A stretch of 64,000 bases of DNA, taken from assembly GCF_016592555.1 (NCBI RefSeq), contig NZ_AP014546.1, forward strand, positions 930,001 through 994,000, given 5' to 3'. Positions 47,689 to 58,403 of this stretch are shown here, piece by piece. The stretch comes from Neptunomonas japonica JAMM 1380. GTDB taxonomy: Bacteria > Pseudomonadota > Gammaproteobacteria > Pseudomonadales > Balneatricaceae. The notes beneath the pieces were generated by a model. That model was not told the origin of the DNA. It was given only the letters and a program-made list of their open reading frames with translations, and ran no database searches. How positions within the stretch are numbered: the stretch's first letter is position 1; the number at the start of each line of letters is the position of its first letter. The position numbers were made by a program, and so were the translations under genes.

Positions 47689-48249
47689 ATGCAACACAAA
47701 AATGATCAAGGGATGGCTAAGGAAGGTGAAGTGTCTCAGTCAGGCTCTCAACAAGAATTAATAGATCAAGCTTGGATGCTAAAAGCTTTGTCGCTTGCTG
47801 ATAAGGCCGCAGAGCTTGGTGAAGTGCCAGTAGGTGCTATCGTGGTATTAGACGGAGAAATTATCGGGCAAGGATGGAATCAGCCGATCGGCCTTCATGA
47901 CCCTACCGCGCATGCTGAGATAATCGCATTGCGGGAAGCTGCGTCTACTGTAGGTAATTATCGTGTGGTGAATGCTGATCTTTATGTGACGCTTGAGCCT
48001 TGCTCTATGTGTGCTGGGGCTATGGTGCATGCGCGTGTTCGTCGGGTGGTTTTTGGTGCTTACGAGCCCAAAGCCGGTGTGATAGTGAGCCAGCAGCATT
48101 TCTTACAGCAGAGTTGGTTAAATCATAGCGTAGAATATACGGCTGGGGTGTTGGCAGATGTCTGTAGTAAAAAATTGAGCCAGTTTTTTAAAAGTCGACG
48201 AGTACAAAAGCGTCGTGATAAAGATCAAGACGCGGATCAAAAACTATAG
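47689..48249 (+). CDS. tadA: tRNA-specific adenosine deaminase
   Basis: A 186-residue zinc deaminase converting A34 to inosine in tRNA-Arg. The catalytic HAEIIAL (His, Glu) and zinc PCSMCAGAM motifs are intact. The N-terminal ~25 residues are an extra polar stretch; GGTGGA is eight bases before the ATG. Its last six bases overlap the end of mltF on the other strand. Confidence 0.94.
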   Translation: MQHKNDQGMAKEGEVSQSGSQQELIDQAWMLKALSLADKAAELGEVPVGAIVVLDGEIIGQGWNQPIGLHDPTAHAEIIALREAASTVGNYRVVNADLYVTLEPCSMCAGAMVHARVRRVVFGAYEPKAGVIVSQQHFLQQSWLNHSVEYTAGVLADVCSKKLSQFFKSRRVQKRRDKDQDADQKL

Positions 48250-49725
48250 CGTTGCGGGGATGCTTTGTAATTCAATCAATGCTGCGGGTTCGTTTTTTTC
48301 TTTTTGTTCAGCGCGTATTGATGCATCGCGTGCTTTTCTTATCTGCTGAATCTGTTTTTCCCACTCAAGTAGCTCGATATATTTCTTGATGTTTGCAACG
48401 TATTGAACCGGCTCTTGGCCGCGTGCATAGCCGTATTTAACAGTAGAAAAATATTTCTTCTTAGACAGTAGTGGCAAAAACTCTTTAACATCATCCCATT
48501 TGTCGGGGTCTTTGTTGGCGCGTTGTGTTAGTACTCTGGCATCTTCTAAGTGGCCAAAGCCTACATTGTACCCGGCTAGCGCAAACCATGTATGGTCAGG
48601 CTCTTTTATGCGCTCAGGGATTTTTCTTTTTACGTTGAGTAAGTATTCGGCGCCTCCTCGAATGCTCTGAATAGGATCGGTTCGGTCTGCAACCCCGACT
48701 TCTTTTGCTGCGGCATTAGTGAGCATCATGATGCCCCTTACGCCTGTTGGTGATACCGCATCGGCTTTCCAGTGTGATTCTTGGTAAGCAATTGAGGCTA
48801 ATAGCATCCAATCAAAGTCTGTTTCTTGTTCGGCTATATAGAAATATTGCTCTAAACAGGAAAGGCGAGTGTCCATGTCTTGCTTAAATGTGACAGTGTC
48901 AAAATAGTTGAGAGGGTTGCGTTTTTCGTAGTATTTCTCTGTTAGTTTTTTGATTAATGCTTTTGTTTTGGGTTTTAGCAAAAATTTATTAACCGCGCGT
49001 TTAAGAGAGCCATCTTGGTTTGGTGTTAATACCCAAGCAATAGGTTGGCTATGCCCTATAGTAAATGCAGAATTTAAGCCGGGGTAGAATGAGCTTTGAG
49101 ATTCGTAAACATTTGAATCAACAATGGCGTAATCTACTTCTTGTGAAAATACCTTGTCGAGAATATCTGTGTTGGTTAGTTCGCTGGTTACTTGCCAAGT
49201 TAAGTTGGGGTGTGCAGGTTTTATATTTACAAGTTGCTCTTCTTGAATTGAGTTTGCCAGTACAAGAGTCTTTTTGCCGATTAGGTCATCAATGCTTTTG
49301 GGGGCGGGGGTGCCTTGTTTTAGACGATAGATGACAGTAGAAATACTTTGAGCATAAGGAGTAGAGAACTCAAAAGAGTTTTGTCGTGCGCTGGAAATAT
49401 TAATGCCTGCGGCAACGATATGAGCATCACGCTTCTCGATAGTTTGGAAAAGTCCGTTGATTGTGTCTGGGATGATGAGATCTATCTCTACATCTAAATC
49501 ATCTGCAAAGGCCTTCGCTAGTTCATATTCGAATCCAGCAGGCCCGCTTTTATCAATATAGTAAGCGCTTGGCGTATTACGAGTGGCGACTCTGATGCTG
49601 CCGTTAGCTTGGATTACTTCGAGCTGAGATATCGTGTTATAACTGACAAGCGCAGGCAAACTGATGATTACGAGGATCGTCAGTAAGTGTAAAACGTCTT
49701 TTCTTCTGCGTAAGTTAAATAACAT
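48244..49725 (-). CDS. mltF: Membrane-bound lytic murein transglycosylase F
   Basis: A 493-residue two-domain protein. An N-terminal signal/anchor (hydrophobic about 10-30) leads to a periplasmic amino-acid-binding-like domain (about 40-270: [23 protein letters not shown]) and then the transglycosylase domain with catalytic Glu in [16 protein letters not shown]. The enzyme cleaves peptidoglycan with formation of anhydro-muramic acid. Always found next to purL in gammaproteobacteria, divergent here. Confidence 0.95.
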   Translation of the reverse strand: MLFNLRRRKDVLHLLTILVIISLPALVSYNTISQLEVIQANGSIRVATRNTPSAYYIDKSGPAGFEYELAKAFADDLDVEIDLIIPDTINGLFQTIEKRDAHIVAAGINISSARQNSFEFSTPYAQSISTVIYRLKQGTPAPKSIDDLIGKKTLVLANSIQEEQLVNIKPAHPNLTWQVTSELTNTDILDKVFSQEVDYAIVDSNVYESQSSFYPGLNSAFTIGHSQPIAWVLTPNQDGSLKRAVNKFLLKPKTKALIKKLTEKYYEKRNPLNYFDTVTFKQDMDTRLSCLEQYFYIAEQETDFDWMLLASIAYQESHWKADAVSPTGVRGIMMLTNAAAKEVGVADRTDPIQSIRGGAEYLLNVKRKIPERIKEPDHTWFALAGYNVGFGHLEDARVLTQRANKDPDKWDDVKEFLPLLSKKKYFSTVKYGYARGQEPVQYVANIKKYIELLEWEKQIQQIRKARDASIRAEQKEKNEPAALIELQSIPATL

Positions 49726-49819
49726 AGGGTGGTTTTCTGGTACTCAAGTGATAATTTCGGGTAAAATGCCTGTTTTCTTTCCTGTCTGTTTTTGCTCATT
49801 CAAGAGGCTCGAGATCAAC

Positions 49820-52800
49820 ATGCTAGTAATGCGTGGAGCGCCTGCTCTTTCTGCCTTCCGTCACGATAAACTGTTAGCCGCTTTACAGAGTGAAATTTCT
49901 GTAGTGACCGCTGTTTATGGTGAATTTTATCACTTTGCCGACATCTCTGAAGAGTTAACTGATGACGAGCAGCAAATACTGTCTCGCATTCTTCGTTATG
50001 GCCCTAAAGCTGAGGTTCAAGAACCTGTAGGCTTGATGCAATTGGTTGTCCCTCGTCCCGGTACTATCTCTCCTTGGTCAAGCAAGGCAACAGATATTGC
50101 CAGAAATTGCGGCCTAAGCAAAATTAATCGTCTCGAAAGAGGGATTGCTTACTCTGTAGAATCATCGGTTGCACTCTCTGAAGAGCAAAAATCTGCTGTA
50201 GCAGCGTTGTTGCATGACCGTATGGTTGAGCGTGTATTGTCTGATATTGAAGCGGCTGCTGAGTTGTTTGTTCATACTCAACCTAAGCCACTTAACCTTA
50301 TTAGTCTTAAGGGAGATGGCCATAAGGCATTAGCCAAAGCCAATGTTGATTTGGGTTTAGCGCTGGCTGAAGATGAGATTGATTATCTGGTTTCTAGTTT
50401 TACCACGTTGCAGCGTGACCCTTCTGATGTTGAGCTGATGATGTTTGCGCAAGCCAACTCTGAGCATTGTCGTCATAAGATTTTTAATGCGTCGTGGGAT
50501 ATAGATGGCGAAGCACAGGAAAAGTCACTCTTTTCGATGATCCGTAATACCAATGAGCTGGGTGGCGAAAATGTACTATCGGCTTATTCTGATAACGCGG
50601 CTGTTATTGCGGGCAGTAAAGCAGGACGTTTTTTCCCTGATCCGCAAACGGCTGAGTACTCTGCTAATCAGGAAGATATACATATCTTGATTAAAGTAGA
50701 AACGCATAACCATCCTACGGCTATAGCTCCACATCCCGGTGCGGCAACCGGTTCCGGTGGTGAAATCCGAGATGAGGGTGCAACAGGTAAAGGAGGTAAG
50801 CCAAAAGCAGGTTTGTCTGGGTTTACAGTATCAGATCTTAATATTCCGGATTTTGGTCAGCCTTGGGAGTCTCAGTACGGTAAACCCGGGCGTATAGTTT
50901 CCGCCTTAGATATCATGCTTGAAGGGCCTATCGGCGGCGCTGCATTCAATAATGAGTTTGGTCGTCCTAACCTGACAGGTTATTTCAGAACATTCGAGCA
51001 AAAAGTTAATGGTGCTGCGGGTGAAGAAGTGCGTGGTTATCATAAGCCGATCATGATTGCCGGCGGTATGGGTAATATCCGTGATGGTCACGTTGATAAA
51101 GGCCAGATTAGTGTTGGCGCTAAGCTGATCTGTCTAGGTGGTCCTGCCATGTTGATTGGTTTAGGTGGCGGTGCTGCATCTTCTATGTCATCGGGTACGT
51201 CCTCTGAAAATTTAGATTTTGCATCGGTTCAACGTGATAATCCTGAACTAGAACGCCGTTGCCAGGAAGTGATTGATCGCTGTTGGCAGCAAGGCGAAGA
51301 CAACCCTATCGCATTTATTCATGATGTGGGGGCGGGCGGCTTGTCTAACGCATTCCCTGAACTCGTTAAAGATGGTGGGTGTGGTGGTCATTTTGAGCTG
51401 CGCAATGTGAATAATGATGAGCCAGGAATGTCTCCTTTGGAGATCTGGTGTAACGAAGCTCAAGAGCGTTATGTGCTGGCTGTGAAGCCTGAAGATATGG
51501 CGCGCTTTGAAGCTTTATGTGCACGCGAGCGTTGCCCATATGCTGTTGTTGGAGATGCGACTGAAGAGCATCATCTAACGCTGGGCGATACGCACTTTGA
51601 TAACAAGCCTGTTGACCTGCCAATGAGCGTGCTTTTTGGTAAGCCACCAAAAATGCATCGATCAGTTGAGCGTATAGCCTATGAAGTTCCTGAGTTCGAA
51701 ACGAGCGATATTCAACTGGATGACGCAATTGAGCGTGTACTTAAGCTCCCTGCGGTCGCCTCTAAGTCATTCTTGATTACGATTGGTGACCGCTCTATTA
51801 CGGGGCAGGTTGCGCGTGACCAGATGGTGGGTCCATGGCAGGTTCCTGTAGCTGATTGTGCTGTTACTACGGCGGCATATGATACTTATGCTGGTGAAGC
51901 GATGGCTATGGGTGAGCGTACACCGCTAGCGTTGGTTGATGCTGCTGCGTCAGGGCGAATGGCTATTGGTGAAGTGCTCACAAATATTGCAGCAGCGCCT
52001 ATCGCTGATATTTCTGATGTTAAGTTATCAGCTAACTGGATGTGTGCTGCGGGGCACCCTGGTGAAGATGAGAAGCTATATGACACAGTGAAAGCTGTCG
52101 GTATGGAGTTGTGCCCAGAGCTAGGCATTACTGTGCCTGTGGGTAAAGATTCAATGTCGATGCGGACAGTATGGAAAGATGGTGAAGAAGATAAGAGCGT
52201 AACGGCGCCATTATCACTTATCATCTCTGGTTTTGCTCCGGTGACTGATGCCCGTAAAGCGTTAACACCGCAATTGCGTTCTGACCAGGGTCATACCGAT
52301 CTGATTCTGCTTGATCTTGGTAATGGCAAAAACCGTTTGGGTTTGTCTGCCTTGGCGCAGGTTTATAATAGAGTTGGTACGACGGTGCCTAATGTCGATG
52401 ATGCGCAGCAGTTGGCGACATTCTTTTCTGCTATTCAAGAGCTTAATAACTTAGGGCTGTTGCTGGCTTATCATGATCGTTCGGATGGTGGGTTATTAGC
52501 AACTATTACTGAAATGTCTTTTGCGGGGCATGTTGGCGTTGATCTTAACCTAGATCTCATTGCTGAAGATAAATCAGAATGGCTTGCGGCTCTCTTTAAT
52601 GAAGAGTTGGGTGCTGTAATTCAGGTAAGACGTGAAGATACTGAGCGTGTATTAGTGGAGCTAAATGCTGCAGGCTTGGGTGATATTGTCATGGTTGTCG
52701 GCTCGACTAACTCGGATGATGAGGTACGTCTGCACTTTGACGAAGATGAGATTTATAGTGCATCGCGTGTACAGCTGCAGCGCTGGTGGTCTGAAACTTC

Positions 52801-53722
52801 TTATCGTTTGCAGTCTTTGCGAGATAACTCTGCGTGCGCAGACCAAGAATTTGATCGTGTGTTGGATAAAGCGGATCCAGGTATTCAGGTGGCATTGTCA
52901 TATGATGTTAATGAAGATGTGGCAGCACCGTTCATTGCTACAGGCGAGCGTCCGCGCGTTGCTATTCTTCGTGAGCAAGGCGTTAATGGTCAGATAGAGA
53001 TGGCAGCTGCATTTGATCGTGCAGGTTTTGCGACTATCGATGTTCATATGAGCGACATACTTGAGGGGCGCGTTTCTTTGGATGCGTTTAAAGGCTTGGT
53101 AGCGTGTGGTGGATTCTCGTACGGTGACGTATTGGGAGCAGGTGAAGGTTGGGCTAAGTCCATTCTTTTCAATCAGCTTGCGCGTGAGCAGTTTAGTGCA
53201 TTTTTCAAGCGTGAAGACACGTTTACGCTAGGGGTTTGTAATGGTTGTCAGATGCTGTCCAACTTGCATGAGCTTATTCCTGGTGCAGAGTTATGGCCTC
53301 ACTTTGTGCGCAATGTGTCTGAGCAATTTGAAGCGCGTGTAGCTACGGTTGAAGTGCAAAAAAGCGATTCTATTTTCTTGAAAGGAATGGAGGGTTCTCG
53401 TATGCCGATTGCGGTGGCGCACGGTGAAGGTCATGCTGAATTTGCATCCTCTGAGCAGCTAGATGCTTTGCAGTCGTCTGGTACAGTTGCCTTAAAGTAT
53501 GTCGATAACTACGGTAAAGTTACTCAGGAATATCCTCTGAATCCAAATGGTTCTGTGGGGGGGATTACAGGGTTAACTACGCCAGATGGCCGCGTCACTA
53601 TTATGATGCCTCACCCGGAGCGTGTCTTTAGAGCCGTTCAGAACTCTTGGGCGCCAGATGAGTGGAGTGAGGATGGTGCGTGGATGCGTATGTTCCGCAA
53701 TGCGCGTGTTTGGGTTGGCTAA
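49820..53722 (+). CDS. purL: Phosphoribosylformylglycinamidine synthase (large, single-chain form)
   Basis: From the ATG at 49820 the enzyme has 1300 residues, the length of gammaproteobacterial PurL; the frame stays open upstream to 49664 but that part overlaps mltF and is not coding. It makes FGAM from FGAR, ATP and glutamine. The linker and two AIRS-type halves carry [28 protein letters not shown] and [15 protein letters not shown] ([10 protein letters not shown]) motifs; the C-terminal amidotransferase has Cys in GVCNGCQML and His/Glu in [10 protein letters not shown]. Confidence 0.98.
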   Translation: MLVMRGAPALSAFRHDKLLAALQSEISVVTAVYGEFYHFADISEELTDDEQQILSRILRYGPKAEVQEPVGLMQLVVPRPGTISPWSSKATDIARNCGLSKINRLERGIAYSVESSVALSEEQKSAVAALLHDRMVERVLSDIEAAAELFVHTQPKPLNLISLKGDGHKALAKANVDLGLALAEDEIDYLVSSFTTLQRDPSDVELMMFAQANSEHCRHKIFNASWDIDGEAQEKSLFSMIRNTNELGGENVLSAYSDNAAVIAGSKAGRFFPDPQTAEYSANQEDIHILIKVETHNHPTAIAPHPGAATGSGGEIRDEGATGKGGKPKAGLSGFTVSDLNIPDFGQPWESQYGKPGRIVSALDIMLEGPIGGAAFNNEFGRPNLTGYFRTFEQKVNGAAGEEVRGYHKPIMIAGGMGNIRDGHVDKGQISVGAKLICLGGPAMLIGLGGGAASSMSSGTSSENLDFASVQRDNPELERRCQEVIDRCWQQGEDNPIAFIHDVGAGGLSNAFPELVKDGGCGGHFELRNVNNDEPGMSPLEIWCNEAQERYVLAVKPEDMARFEALCARERCPYAVVGDATEEHHLTLGDTHFDNKPVDLPMSVLFGKPPKMHRSVERIAYEVPEFETSDIQLDDAIERVLKLPAVASKSFLITIGDRSITGQVARDQMVGPWQVPVADCAVTTAAYDTYAGEAMAMGERTPLALVDAAASGRMAIGEVLTNIAAAPIADISDVKLSANWMCAAGHPGEDEKLYDTVKAVGMELCPELGITVPVGKDSMSMRTVWKDGEEDKSVTAPLSLIISGFAPVTDARKALTPQLRSDQGHTDLILLDLGNGKNRLGLSALAQVYNRVGTTVPNVDDAQQLATFFSAIQELNNLGLLLAYHDRSDGGLLATITEMSFAGHVGVDLNLDLIAEDKSEWLAALFNEELGAVIQVRREDTERVLVELNAAGLGDIVMVVGSTNSDDEVRLHFDEDEIYSASRVQLQRWWSETSYRLQSLRDNSACADQEFDRVLDKADPGIQVALSYDVNEDVAAPFIATGERPRVAILREQGVNGQIEMAAAFDRAGFATIDVHMSDILEGRVSLDAFKGLVACGGFSYGDVLGAGEGWAKSILFNQLAREQFSAFFKREDTFTLGVCNGCQMLSNLHELIPGAELWPHFVRNVSEQFEARVATVEVQKSDSIFLKGMEGSRMPIAVAHGEGHAEFASSEQLDALQSSGTVALKYVDNYGKVTQEYPLNPNGSVGGITGLTTPDGRVTIMMPHPERVFRAVQNSWAPDEWSEDGAWMRMFRNARVWVG

Positions 53723-53753
53723 TTGCTTAATTAAATACTGAGCAGGTTCATTT

Positions 53754-53782
53754 AAAAGGCAGCTGATTTAGCTGCCTTTTTT
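53754..53782. terminator. Bidirectional terminator after purL
   Basis: AAAAGGCAGCT-5-AGCTGCCTTTTTT stem with A- and T-runs, touching the stop codon of the convergent rhodanese gene. Confidence 0.85.
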
Positions 53783-54122
53783 ATGACTTTTCTGTAGGGA
53801 AATCGTGTTTCCACCAGAGGCGCATGCCGCCGTGAAGCTCATAGGCATTATAGCCGTGGCGTAATAATTCTCTAACAATAGGTGTGCTTCGGTGGGCTGT
53901 AAGGCAGATGCAGATAATGGTTTTGTCTTTGGGGATTTTGGTTAAATCTACGCTGAAAACCGAGCGGGAATGGCTTGAAGGAATGTGGCTTAATTTCCAC
54001 TCAGTATGGCTGCGTACGTCAAGTAAAAACAGGTTGTTGTGTTCCTCTTTCAGCTGTTTGTGTAATGCTTGAGCTGTAATCTGAGGGGTTGGAGTAAATG
54101 AGAGCCAGTCTTTTATTTTCAT
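53781..54122 (-). CDS. Rhodanese-like domain protein
   Basis: A 113-residue single rhodanese domain predicted to carry a persulfide. The CDC25-like loop CLTAHRS holds the active-site Cys and Arg; LLDVRSHTEW and HGGMRLWW are standard. No signal peptide. Its start overlaps the stop of the upstream DsrE-like gene (ATGA), so the two are translationally coupled and probably work together in sulfur handling. Confidence 0.85.
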   Translation of the reverse strand: MKIKDWLSFTPTPQITAQALHKQLKEEHNNLFLLDVRSHTEWKLSHIPSSHSRSVFSVDLTKIPKDKTIICICLTAHRSTPIVRELLRHGYNAYELHGGMRLWWKHDFPTEKS

Positions 54123-54556
54123 GGGCGTACGTATATGTAGCCTTTCTGTTGAAGGTCTACGATGGTGGGTAGGCCTGCTTGAACAACATCGTCTTCTTCA
54201 ACTTCGTATAGATCTTCGCGTGTAATGTTATAGCCATCGAGTGTGTTGCCGCACATGATAAACTGCACATCCCTAAGGCGAAGGGAGTCTATGCTTATCT
54301 GTTTTTCCTGATTTTCTACTGCATCCATAAAATATTCAATGGCTCTTCCGTGAACAACTACCTTTACATCGATATGGTCTTCTCCGAGTGATTGAAGGTG
54401 GTTCGATATGTTAGTCATTGTTTCGGCGATGCGGCTCTCATCATGATAATTCATGTGGTAGACAACTTTTTGATCGTTGTATAGAGGGGCCGAAAAGCTA
54501 TTGAGGCTTAGTAATAATAGGCCGGCGGTTAAAATAAGTGTTTTAAGGGTGCTCAT
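54119..54556 (-). CDS. Exported DsrE-like protein
   Basis: A 145-residue protein starting at the ATG at 54556 (MSTLKTLILTAG), which has AGGTGA just upstream; 14 residues further upstream are unlikely. A signal peptide (to about SFSA) precedes a DsrE-fold domain with VVYHMNYHDE, VKVVVHG and the single Cys in FIMCGNTL. DsrE-type proteins of this layout bind or relay sulfur; the periplasmic location contrasts with the cytosolic rhodanese next door. Confidence 0.7.
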   Translation of the reverse strand: MSTLKTLILTAGLLLLSLNSFSAPLYNDQKVVYHMNYHDESRIAETMTNISNHLQSLGEDHIDVKVVVHGRAIEYFMDAVENQEKQISIDSLRLRDVQFIMCGNTLDGYNITREDLYEVEEDDVVQAGLPTIVDLQQKGYIYVRP

Positions 54557-54584
54557 AAAATCACCTGTTAAAAAAAAGATTAAA

Positions 54585-54613
54585 AAAAAGGCCGACACAA
54601 GGTCAGCCTTTTT
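54585..54613 (-). terminator. Terminator of the ompA-like gene
   Basis: On the minus strand AAAAAGGCTGAC-5-GTCGGCCTTTTT with long flanking A/T runs. Confidence 0.8.
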
Positions 54614-54627
54614 CTAAAAGCAAAGTA

Positions 54628-55227
54628 TTACTTCTTGCCAGAGATCTGAACGTCTACACGACGATCAGCACGTAGGCAGCTAATCAAAGCAGCGCCACGG
54701 CCAGAACATTGAGCGATAGGAGCTGTTTCACCTAAAGCGTCAACAGTCATAGCGTTGCTATCAACACCAGCAGAGCGAAGAGCTGCTGCAACGTTGTCAG
54801 CACGGCGACGAGATAGAGCGTCGTTGTATGCGCTTGAACCGATAGGGTCAGCATTACCGATTAAACGGATGCTCTTAACAGTAGCCAAGCCGTTAACGTA
54901 GTTAGCGATGTCAGAAACGCTATCTACAACAGCGCTATCGAAATCAAAGAATACAGCGAATTTTTTATCAGCAGCCATCATTGCTGGAGCTGGAGCAGCT
55001 GGTGTTGGAGCTGGAGCAGCGGCAGTCATTTTCTGGTAACCGTCACAGCCTTCAACTGTTGCGTCGTCTTGTCCCCAGGTACCAGTATGCCAGCACTCAC
55101 CAAAACCTGTGCGCCATACAGTATCACCAGAGTCAGTAACGTAACCGCTGTTTACTGGGTGAGCCAGGGCAGCAGCTGACATGCTCATCGCAAGAGCGAA
55201 ACCTGCGGTCATAGCGAGCTTTTTCAT
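54628..55227 (-). CDS. Small OmpA family protein
   Basis: A 199-residue outer-envelope protein. A signal peptide ends at about ALAH. A short Cys-containing region (GECWHTG, EGCDGY) and an Ala/Pro linker lead to a C-terminal OmpA peptidoglycan-binding domain (FFDFDSAVVD, GNADPIGSSAYNDALSRRRADNV). No membrane barrel is present. The abundant-codon usage and strong leader suggest high expression. A promoter is at 55345-55373. Confidence 0.9.
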   Translation of the reverse strand: MKKLAMTAGFALAMSMSAAALAHPVNSGYVTDSGDTVWRTGFGECWHTGTWGQDDATVEGCDGYQKMTAAAPAPTPAAPAPAMMAADKKFAVFFDFDSAVVDSVSDIANYVNGLATVKSIRLIGNADPIGSSAYNDALSRRRADNVAAALRSAGVDSNAMTVDALGETAPIAQCSGRGAALISCLRADRRVDVQISGKK

Positions 55228-55245
55228 ATTAATATCCTTGTAAAA

Positions 55246-55288
55246 AGTGGGTTATAGCATTCGTAATATTTCATGAATCTAGCCCACT
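55246..55288 (-). promoter_or_regulatory. Leader hairpin of the ompA-like gene
   Basis: AGTGGG and CCCACT (55246-55251, 55283-55288) can close a long stem-loop containing an inner ATTC/GAAT pair, 20 bases before the ATG. It may stabilise the mRNA or control translation. Confidence 0.35.
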
Positions 55289-55344
55289 GTCTATTAATCT
55301 ACGTTTAACAGATCTAAAATGGGAAAACATTCACACACATAAAC

Positions 55345-55373
55345 TGTATAGTATTTTACGTTGACTATCGCAA
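55345..55373 (-). promoter_or_regulatory. Sigma-70 promoter of the ompA-like gene
   Basis: Minus strand TTGCGA (55368-55373), 17-base spacer, TATACA (55345-55350). The leader would be about 110 bases long. Confidence 0.55.
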
Positions 55374-55418
55374 GTTTGGAACCATTTAAAGCCACTATTA
55401 TTAATAATTTAGCTTTTT

Positions 55419-55718
55419 TTAGGGTAATACTTTCTTATAAGGCTTTACAGTGACTTTGGCATAAACACCGGCGGCTATATAAGGATCGGCATTAGCCCAA
55501 TCTTGCGCCTCCGCTAGTGAGTCAAATTCTGCAATCACGAGGCTGCCAGTAAAGCCGGCCGATCCTGGGTCTTCTGAATCAATAGCAGGATGTGGACCTG
55601 CTACAAATAGCTTGCCTAGTTCTTTCAATGCAACCAGCCTGCTGAGGTGGTCGGGTCTGGCTGCCATGCGAGCATCGTGAGTGCCGGGCTTGTCTTCAGC
55701 GATAATAGCGTAAAACAT
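55419..55718 (-). CDS. YciI family protein
   Basis: A 99-residue YciI-like ferredoxin-fold protein: [12 protein letters not shown], the His/Asp pair region [16 protein letters not shown], and [10 protein letters not shown]. Role unknown; some relatives are dehydrochlorinase-like. It follows yciB by 13 bases and is probably co-transcribed with it, as in E. coli. Confidence 0.9.
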   Translation of the reverse strand: MFYAIIAEDKPGTHDARMAARPDHLSRLVALKELGKLFVAGPHPAIDSEDPGSAGFTGSLVIAEFDSLAEAQDWANADPYIAAGVYAKVTVKPYKKVLP

Positions 55719-55731
55719 AAGGTAAGGTTTC

Positions 55732-56268
55732 CTAGTCTGTGTTCTTTATATATTTAGACATATAAAGCCCCTGAAGGACTATAAATACAATAGTAAGTCC
55801 TAGCATGCCAAATAGCTTAAAGTTGACCCATGTTTCTTCGGAAAAGTTATAGGCAACAGCCAAGTTGATCACACCCATAGCAAGGAAGAAGGCAACCCAG
55901 GCTATATTTAGTGTTTTCCACGCATGTTGAGGTAATTCGATATTGCCAGACATGATCCTTTCAATAATGGTTTTAGTGCCGATGAATTGGCTTCCTAAGA
56001 AAGCGATCCCAAACAACCAGTTGACGACAGTAGGTTTCCATTGAATGAAGGTCTTGTCTTGAAATATAACAGTAGCGCCGCCCATAATGATGACAAGCAC
56101 TAGAGTGACTAGCTGCATTTTTTCGATTTTGTGCTCTTTGAACCATGTGTAAAGCATCTGAATCAGGGTTGCGGGAATCAATACGGCAGTTGCCATGATG
56201 ATATCGTCCGTGTACTTGTACACGCCGAAAAAAATAATTATTGGGAAAAAGTCGAGAAGTAGTTTCAT
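55732..56268 (-). CDS. yciB: Septation/envelope protein YciB (IspZ)
   Basis: A 178-residue inner-membrane protein with five hydrophobic segments: [21 protein letters not shown] at the start and WFKEHKI and the later WAVFF-like helices are typical. Known in E. coli as a protein influencing cell envelope synthesis and division. Upstream of the yciI gene. Divergent from the PHP gene with 69 bases between. Confidence 0.93.
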   Translation of the reverse strand: MKLLLDFFPIIIFFGVYKYTDDIIMATAVLIPATLIQMLYTWFKEHKIEKMQLVTLVLVIIMGGATVIFQDKTFIQWKPTVVNWLFGIAFLGSQFIGTKTIIERIMSGNIELPQHAWKTLNIAWVAFFLAMGVINLAVAYNFSEETWVNFKLFGMLGLTIVFIVLQGLYMSKYIKNTD

Positions 56269-56337
56269 AGTCGTATAATTAGTTAAAGGGCTCTAAAGTA
56301 TATAGAGCTGTCTCCTGCTTATAAACCCGGAATTGAT

Positions 56338-57174
56338 ATGCTGGCACATTCTTATGACTTTCATACTCACTCGACCGCGTCGGACGGGACTTTAGCGCCG
56401 CAAGTGCTGATAGAAAAAGCGAGCGAGGCGGGTGTAAAGCTGATAGCGTTGACGGACCACGACTCTATGAGCGGTTACCAGGCATTGGTCAGTTCAGGGA
56501 TTAGTGCTGATATAGAGTTGGTTGCTGGTGTGGAGTTAACCTGTCGGTTGGATAAGCAGGTGGTTCATGTAGTTGGTTTAAATCTTGATGCAAGCAACGA
56601 GCAGCTAAATGCCCATTTGCTAGGGCTTGATCAGTTGCGTATGGAGCGGGCTAAAGCGATAGCATTACGCTTACATAAAGCCGGTTTGCCTGATTTACTC
56701 GAGGCGGCAATTGGGTGCGCAGGTGGCGGGCAAATAGGGCGGCCTCATTTCGCGCAAGCGCTCTTACAAATGGGTTTGGTGAATGATCAGCAGCAGGCCT
56801 TTAAAAAGTACTTAGGCGCGGGTAAAAAAGGTGATGTTAAGGTTGAGTGGCCGCAGCTTGCTTCAATTATTGAGATTATTCATGCGGCGGGCGGTGTAAG
56901 TATCTTGGCACATCCTACGAAATATAATTTAACCTTAAATAAGGTTCGCTATTTGGTGGCGCAATTTAGTGAGCTGGGTGGCGATGCATTAGAGGTTGGT
57001 TATCCTGCAGTGACGGCGGATCATCAGAAGTCGTTATCTGTTTTGGTTGAGAAGCACCAGTTAATGGCTTCTGGTGGGAGTGATTTTCATAATCCGGATT
57101 ATCATTGGACAGGGTTGGGGCGTTTTCCGAAAGTGCCAGAGCATCTGCCGCATGTATTAGATGCGATTCGTTAG
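56338..57174 (+). CDS. rnm: PHP-domain phosphoesterase, RNase AM/YciV type
   Basis: A 278-residue PHP-fold enzyme. Metal ligands are visible as HTHST-like HSTAS (FHTHSTASDG), LTDHDS, ELTC, AHPTKY and GSDFHNP. In E. coli the counterpart (YciV/TrpH) removes 5'-nucleotides from RNA and nucleoside 3',5'-bisphosphates. It precedes the YciO gene by 25 bases, the same pairing as in E. coli. Confidence 0.88.
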   Translation: MLAHSYDFHTHSTASDGTLAPQVLIEKASEAGVKLIALTDHDSMSGYQALVSSGISADIELVAGVELTCRLDKQVVHVVGLNLDASNEQLNAHLLGLDQLRMERAKAIALRLHKAGLPDLLEAAIGCAGGGQIGRPHFAQALLQMGLVNDQQQAFKKYLGAGKKGDVKVEWPQLASIIEIIHAAGGVSILAHPTKYNLTLNKVRYLVAQFSELGGDALEVGYPAVTADHQKSLSVLVEKHQLMASGGSDFHNPDYHWTGLGRFPKVPEHLPHVLDAIR

Positions 57175-57199
57175 TGGGTATTAACTTTGGGGTTATATT

Positions 57200-57820
57200 G
57201 TGAGCCAGTTTTTTCAGATACACACAGAAAATCCGCAAAAAAGGCTAATTCAGCAAGCGGTAGATATTATTAATAAGGGTGGGGTTATTGTATACCCAAC
57301 GGATTGTGCTTATGCGCTAGGCTGCCATTTAGGTGATAAATCAGCCCTTGATAAAATAAAACGTATTCGCAAGTTGGATGATAAACATAACTTTACATTA
57401 GTTTGTCGTGATTTAAGTGAGATTGGAACTTATGCAAAAGTTGATAACCAAATGTATAGGTTTTTAAAGGCGCATACTCCTGGTGCATATACTTTTATAT
57501 TAAAAGCGACAGCAGAAGTTCCGCGGCGCTTATTGCATCCTAAAAGGAGGTCGATTGGACTAAGGATTCCTGATAATAAAATAGTTCAGGCGCTACTTGA
57601 AGCTTTGGGTGAGCCTATTATGAGTACCTCCTTAATTATGCCTGGAGAGGATGAGCCGCTTTCAGACCCTTATGATATTCGTGATGTATTACAGCATGAA
57701 ATAGACTTGGTTATAGATGGTGGTTATTGCGGGGTGGCGGCTACAACAGTTATTAGTTTAATAGATGATCGGCCTGAAGTTATCAGAGAGGGGGCGGGTG
57801 ATATTTCCGATTTTGTATAA
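57200..57820 (+). CDS. yciO: YciO-type L-threonylcarbamoyladenylate synthase family protein
   Basis: A 206-residue Sua5/YrdC-fold protein. GGVIVYPTDCAYALGC and KRIRKLDDKHNFTLVC match YciO; GAYTFILKAT and RRSIGLRIPDN follow. YciO-type proteins may make threonylcarbamoyl-AMP weakly or have another job. GTG start seven bases after GGGG. Confidence 0.88.
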   Translation: MSQFFQIHTENPQKRLIQQAVDIINKGGVIVYPTDCAYALGCHLGDKSALDKIKRIRKLDDKHNFTLVCRDLSEIGTYAKVDNQMYRFLKAHTPGAYTFILKATAEVPRRLLHPKRRSIGLRIPDNKIVQALLEALGEPIMSTSLIMPGEDEPLSDPYDIRDVLQHEIDLVIDGGYCGVAATTVISLIDDRPEVIREGAGDISDFV

Positions 57821-57930
57821 ATAAGCTATTATTGTTAATTATATTATGTAATAAAATGTTAATTTCTTGAATTAATATTTTATTTGACGATAATGCCTTG
57901 CAAGCTAATTAATATTTATTGAGTTGAATA

Positions 57931-58323
57931 ATGACTGATATCGTAAAAATCTTAACAAGGAAAAATTCTCTGCGTAAGCAGTGTCAGGACTTATCAATAA
58001 CGGACATTGAAAAAATAATCGTTGATCTTTCAGATATATTGAAAGAAAAAGAAGCATTTGAATTAGAGCGTGTAGAAGCTGATCGTGAGAAAAATGCGAA
58101 AATTGATATGATCCGCAAAACGATGCAAGAAGCGGGCATAGGCTTTGATGATATTAAAGATTTGGTTGCAACTTCTCCTAAGAAAAAAGTAGAAGCCAAA
58201 TACCGTATTACAGATGCAAATGGTGATACACATGAATGGTCTGGTCGTGGTAGAACGCCATTAGCATTCCAAGAATACTTTGATACGCAAGGTGTTACTA
58301 AGGATGCTTGTTTAATTAAGTAA
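57931..58323 (+). CDS. H-NS family nucleoid protein
   Basis: A 130-residue DNA-binding protein. The N-terminal half is a coiled-coil oligomerisation domain (IEKIIVDLSDILKEKEAFELER). The C-terminal domain has KYRITDANGDTHEWSGRGRTPLAFQEY, the H-NS DNA-binding signature with the GRGRTP hook. The 110-base upstream gap is very AT-rich and thus a likely autorepression target. It could silence AT-rich accessory DNA such as the 1-20 kb region; this last is inference. Confidence 0.92.
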   Translation: MTDIVKILTRKNSLRKQCQDLSITDIEKIIVDLSDILKEKEAFELERVEADREKNAKIDMIRKTMQEAGIGFDDIKDLVATSPKKKVEAKYRITDANGDTHEWSGRGRTPLAFQEYFDTQGVTKDACLIK

Positions 58324-58349
58324 GTCTATCGTTTGCGATTTGTTATTAT

Positions 58350-58381
58350 AAGCTCTTCGGTTTTTGCTGAAGAGCTTTTTT
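58350..58381 (+). terminator. Terminator after the H-NS gene
   Basis: AAGCTCTTC-10-GAAGAGCTT stem followed by a T-run. Confidence 0.8.
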
Positions 58382-58403
58382 GTTTTCTGCGTAGGAGCGT
58401 CAC

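Noticed and set aside
49664..49819. Upstream extension of purL
   Set aside because: It overlaps the divergent mltF gene, has no family similarity, and a fitting ribosome binding site lies before 49820.
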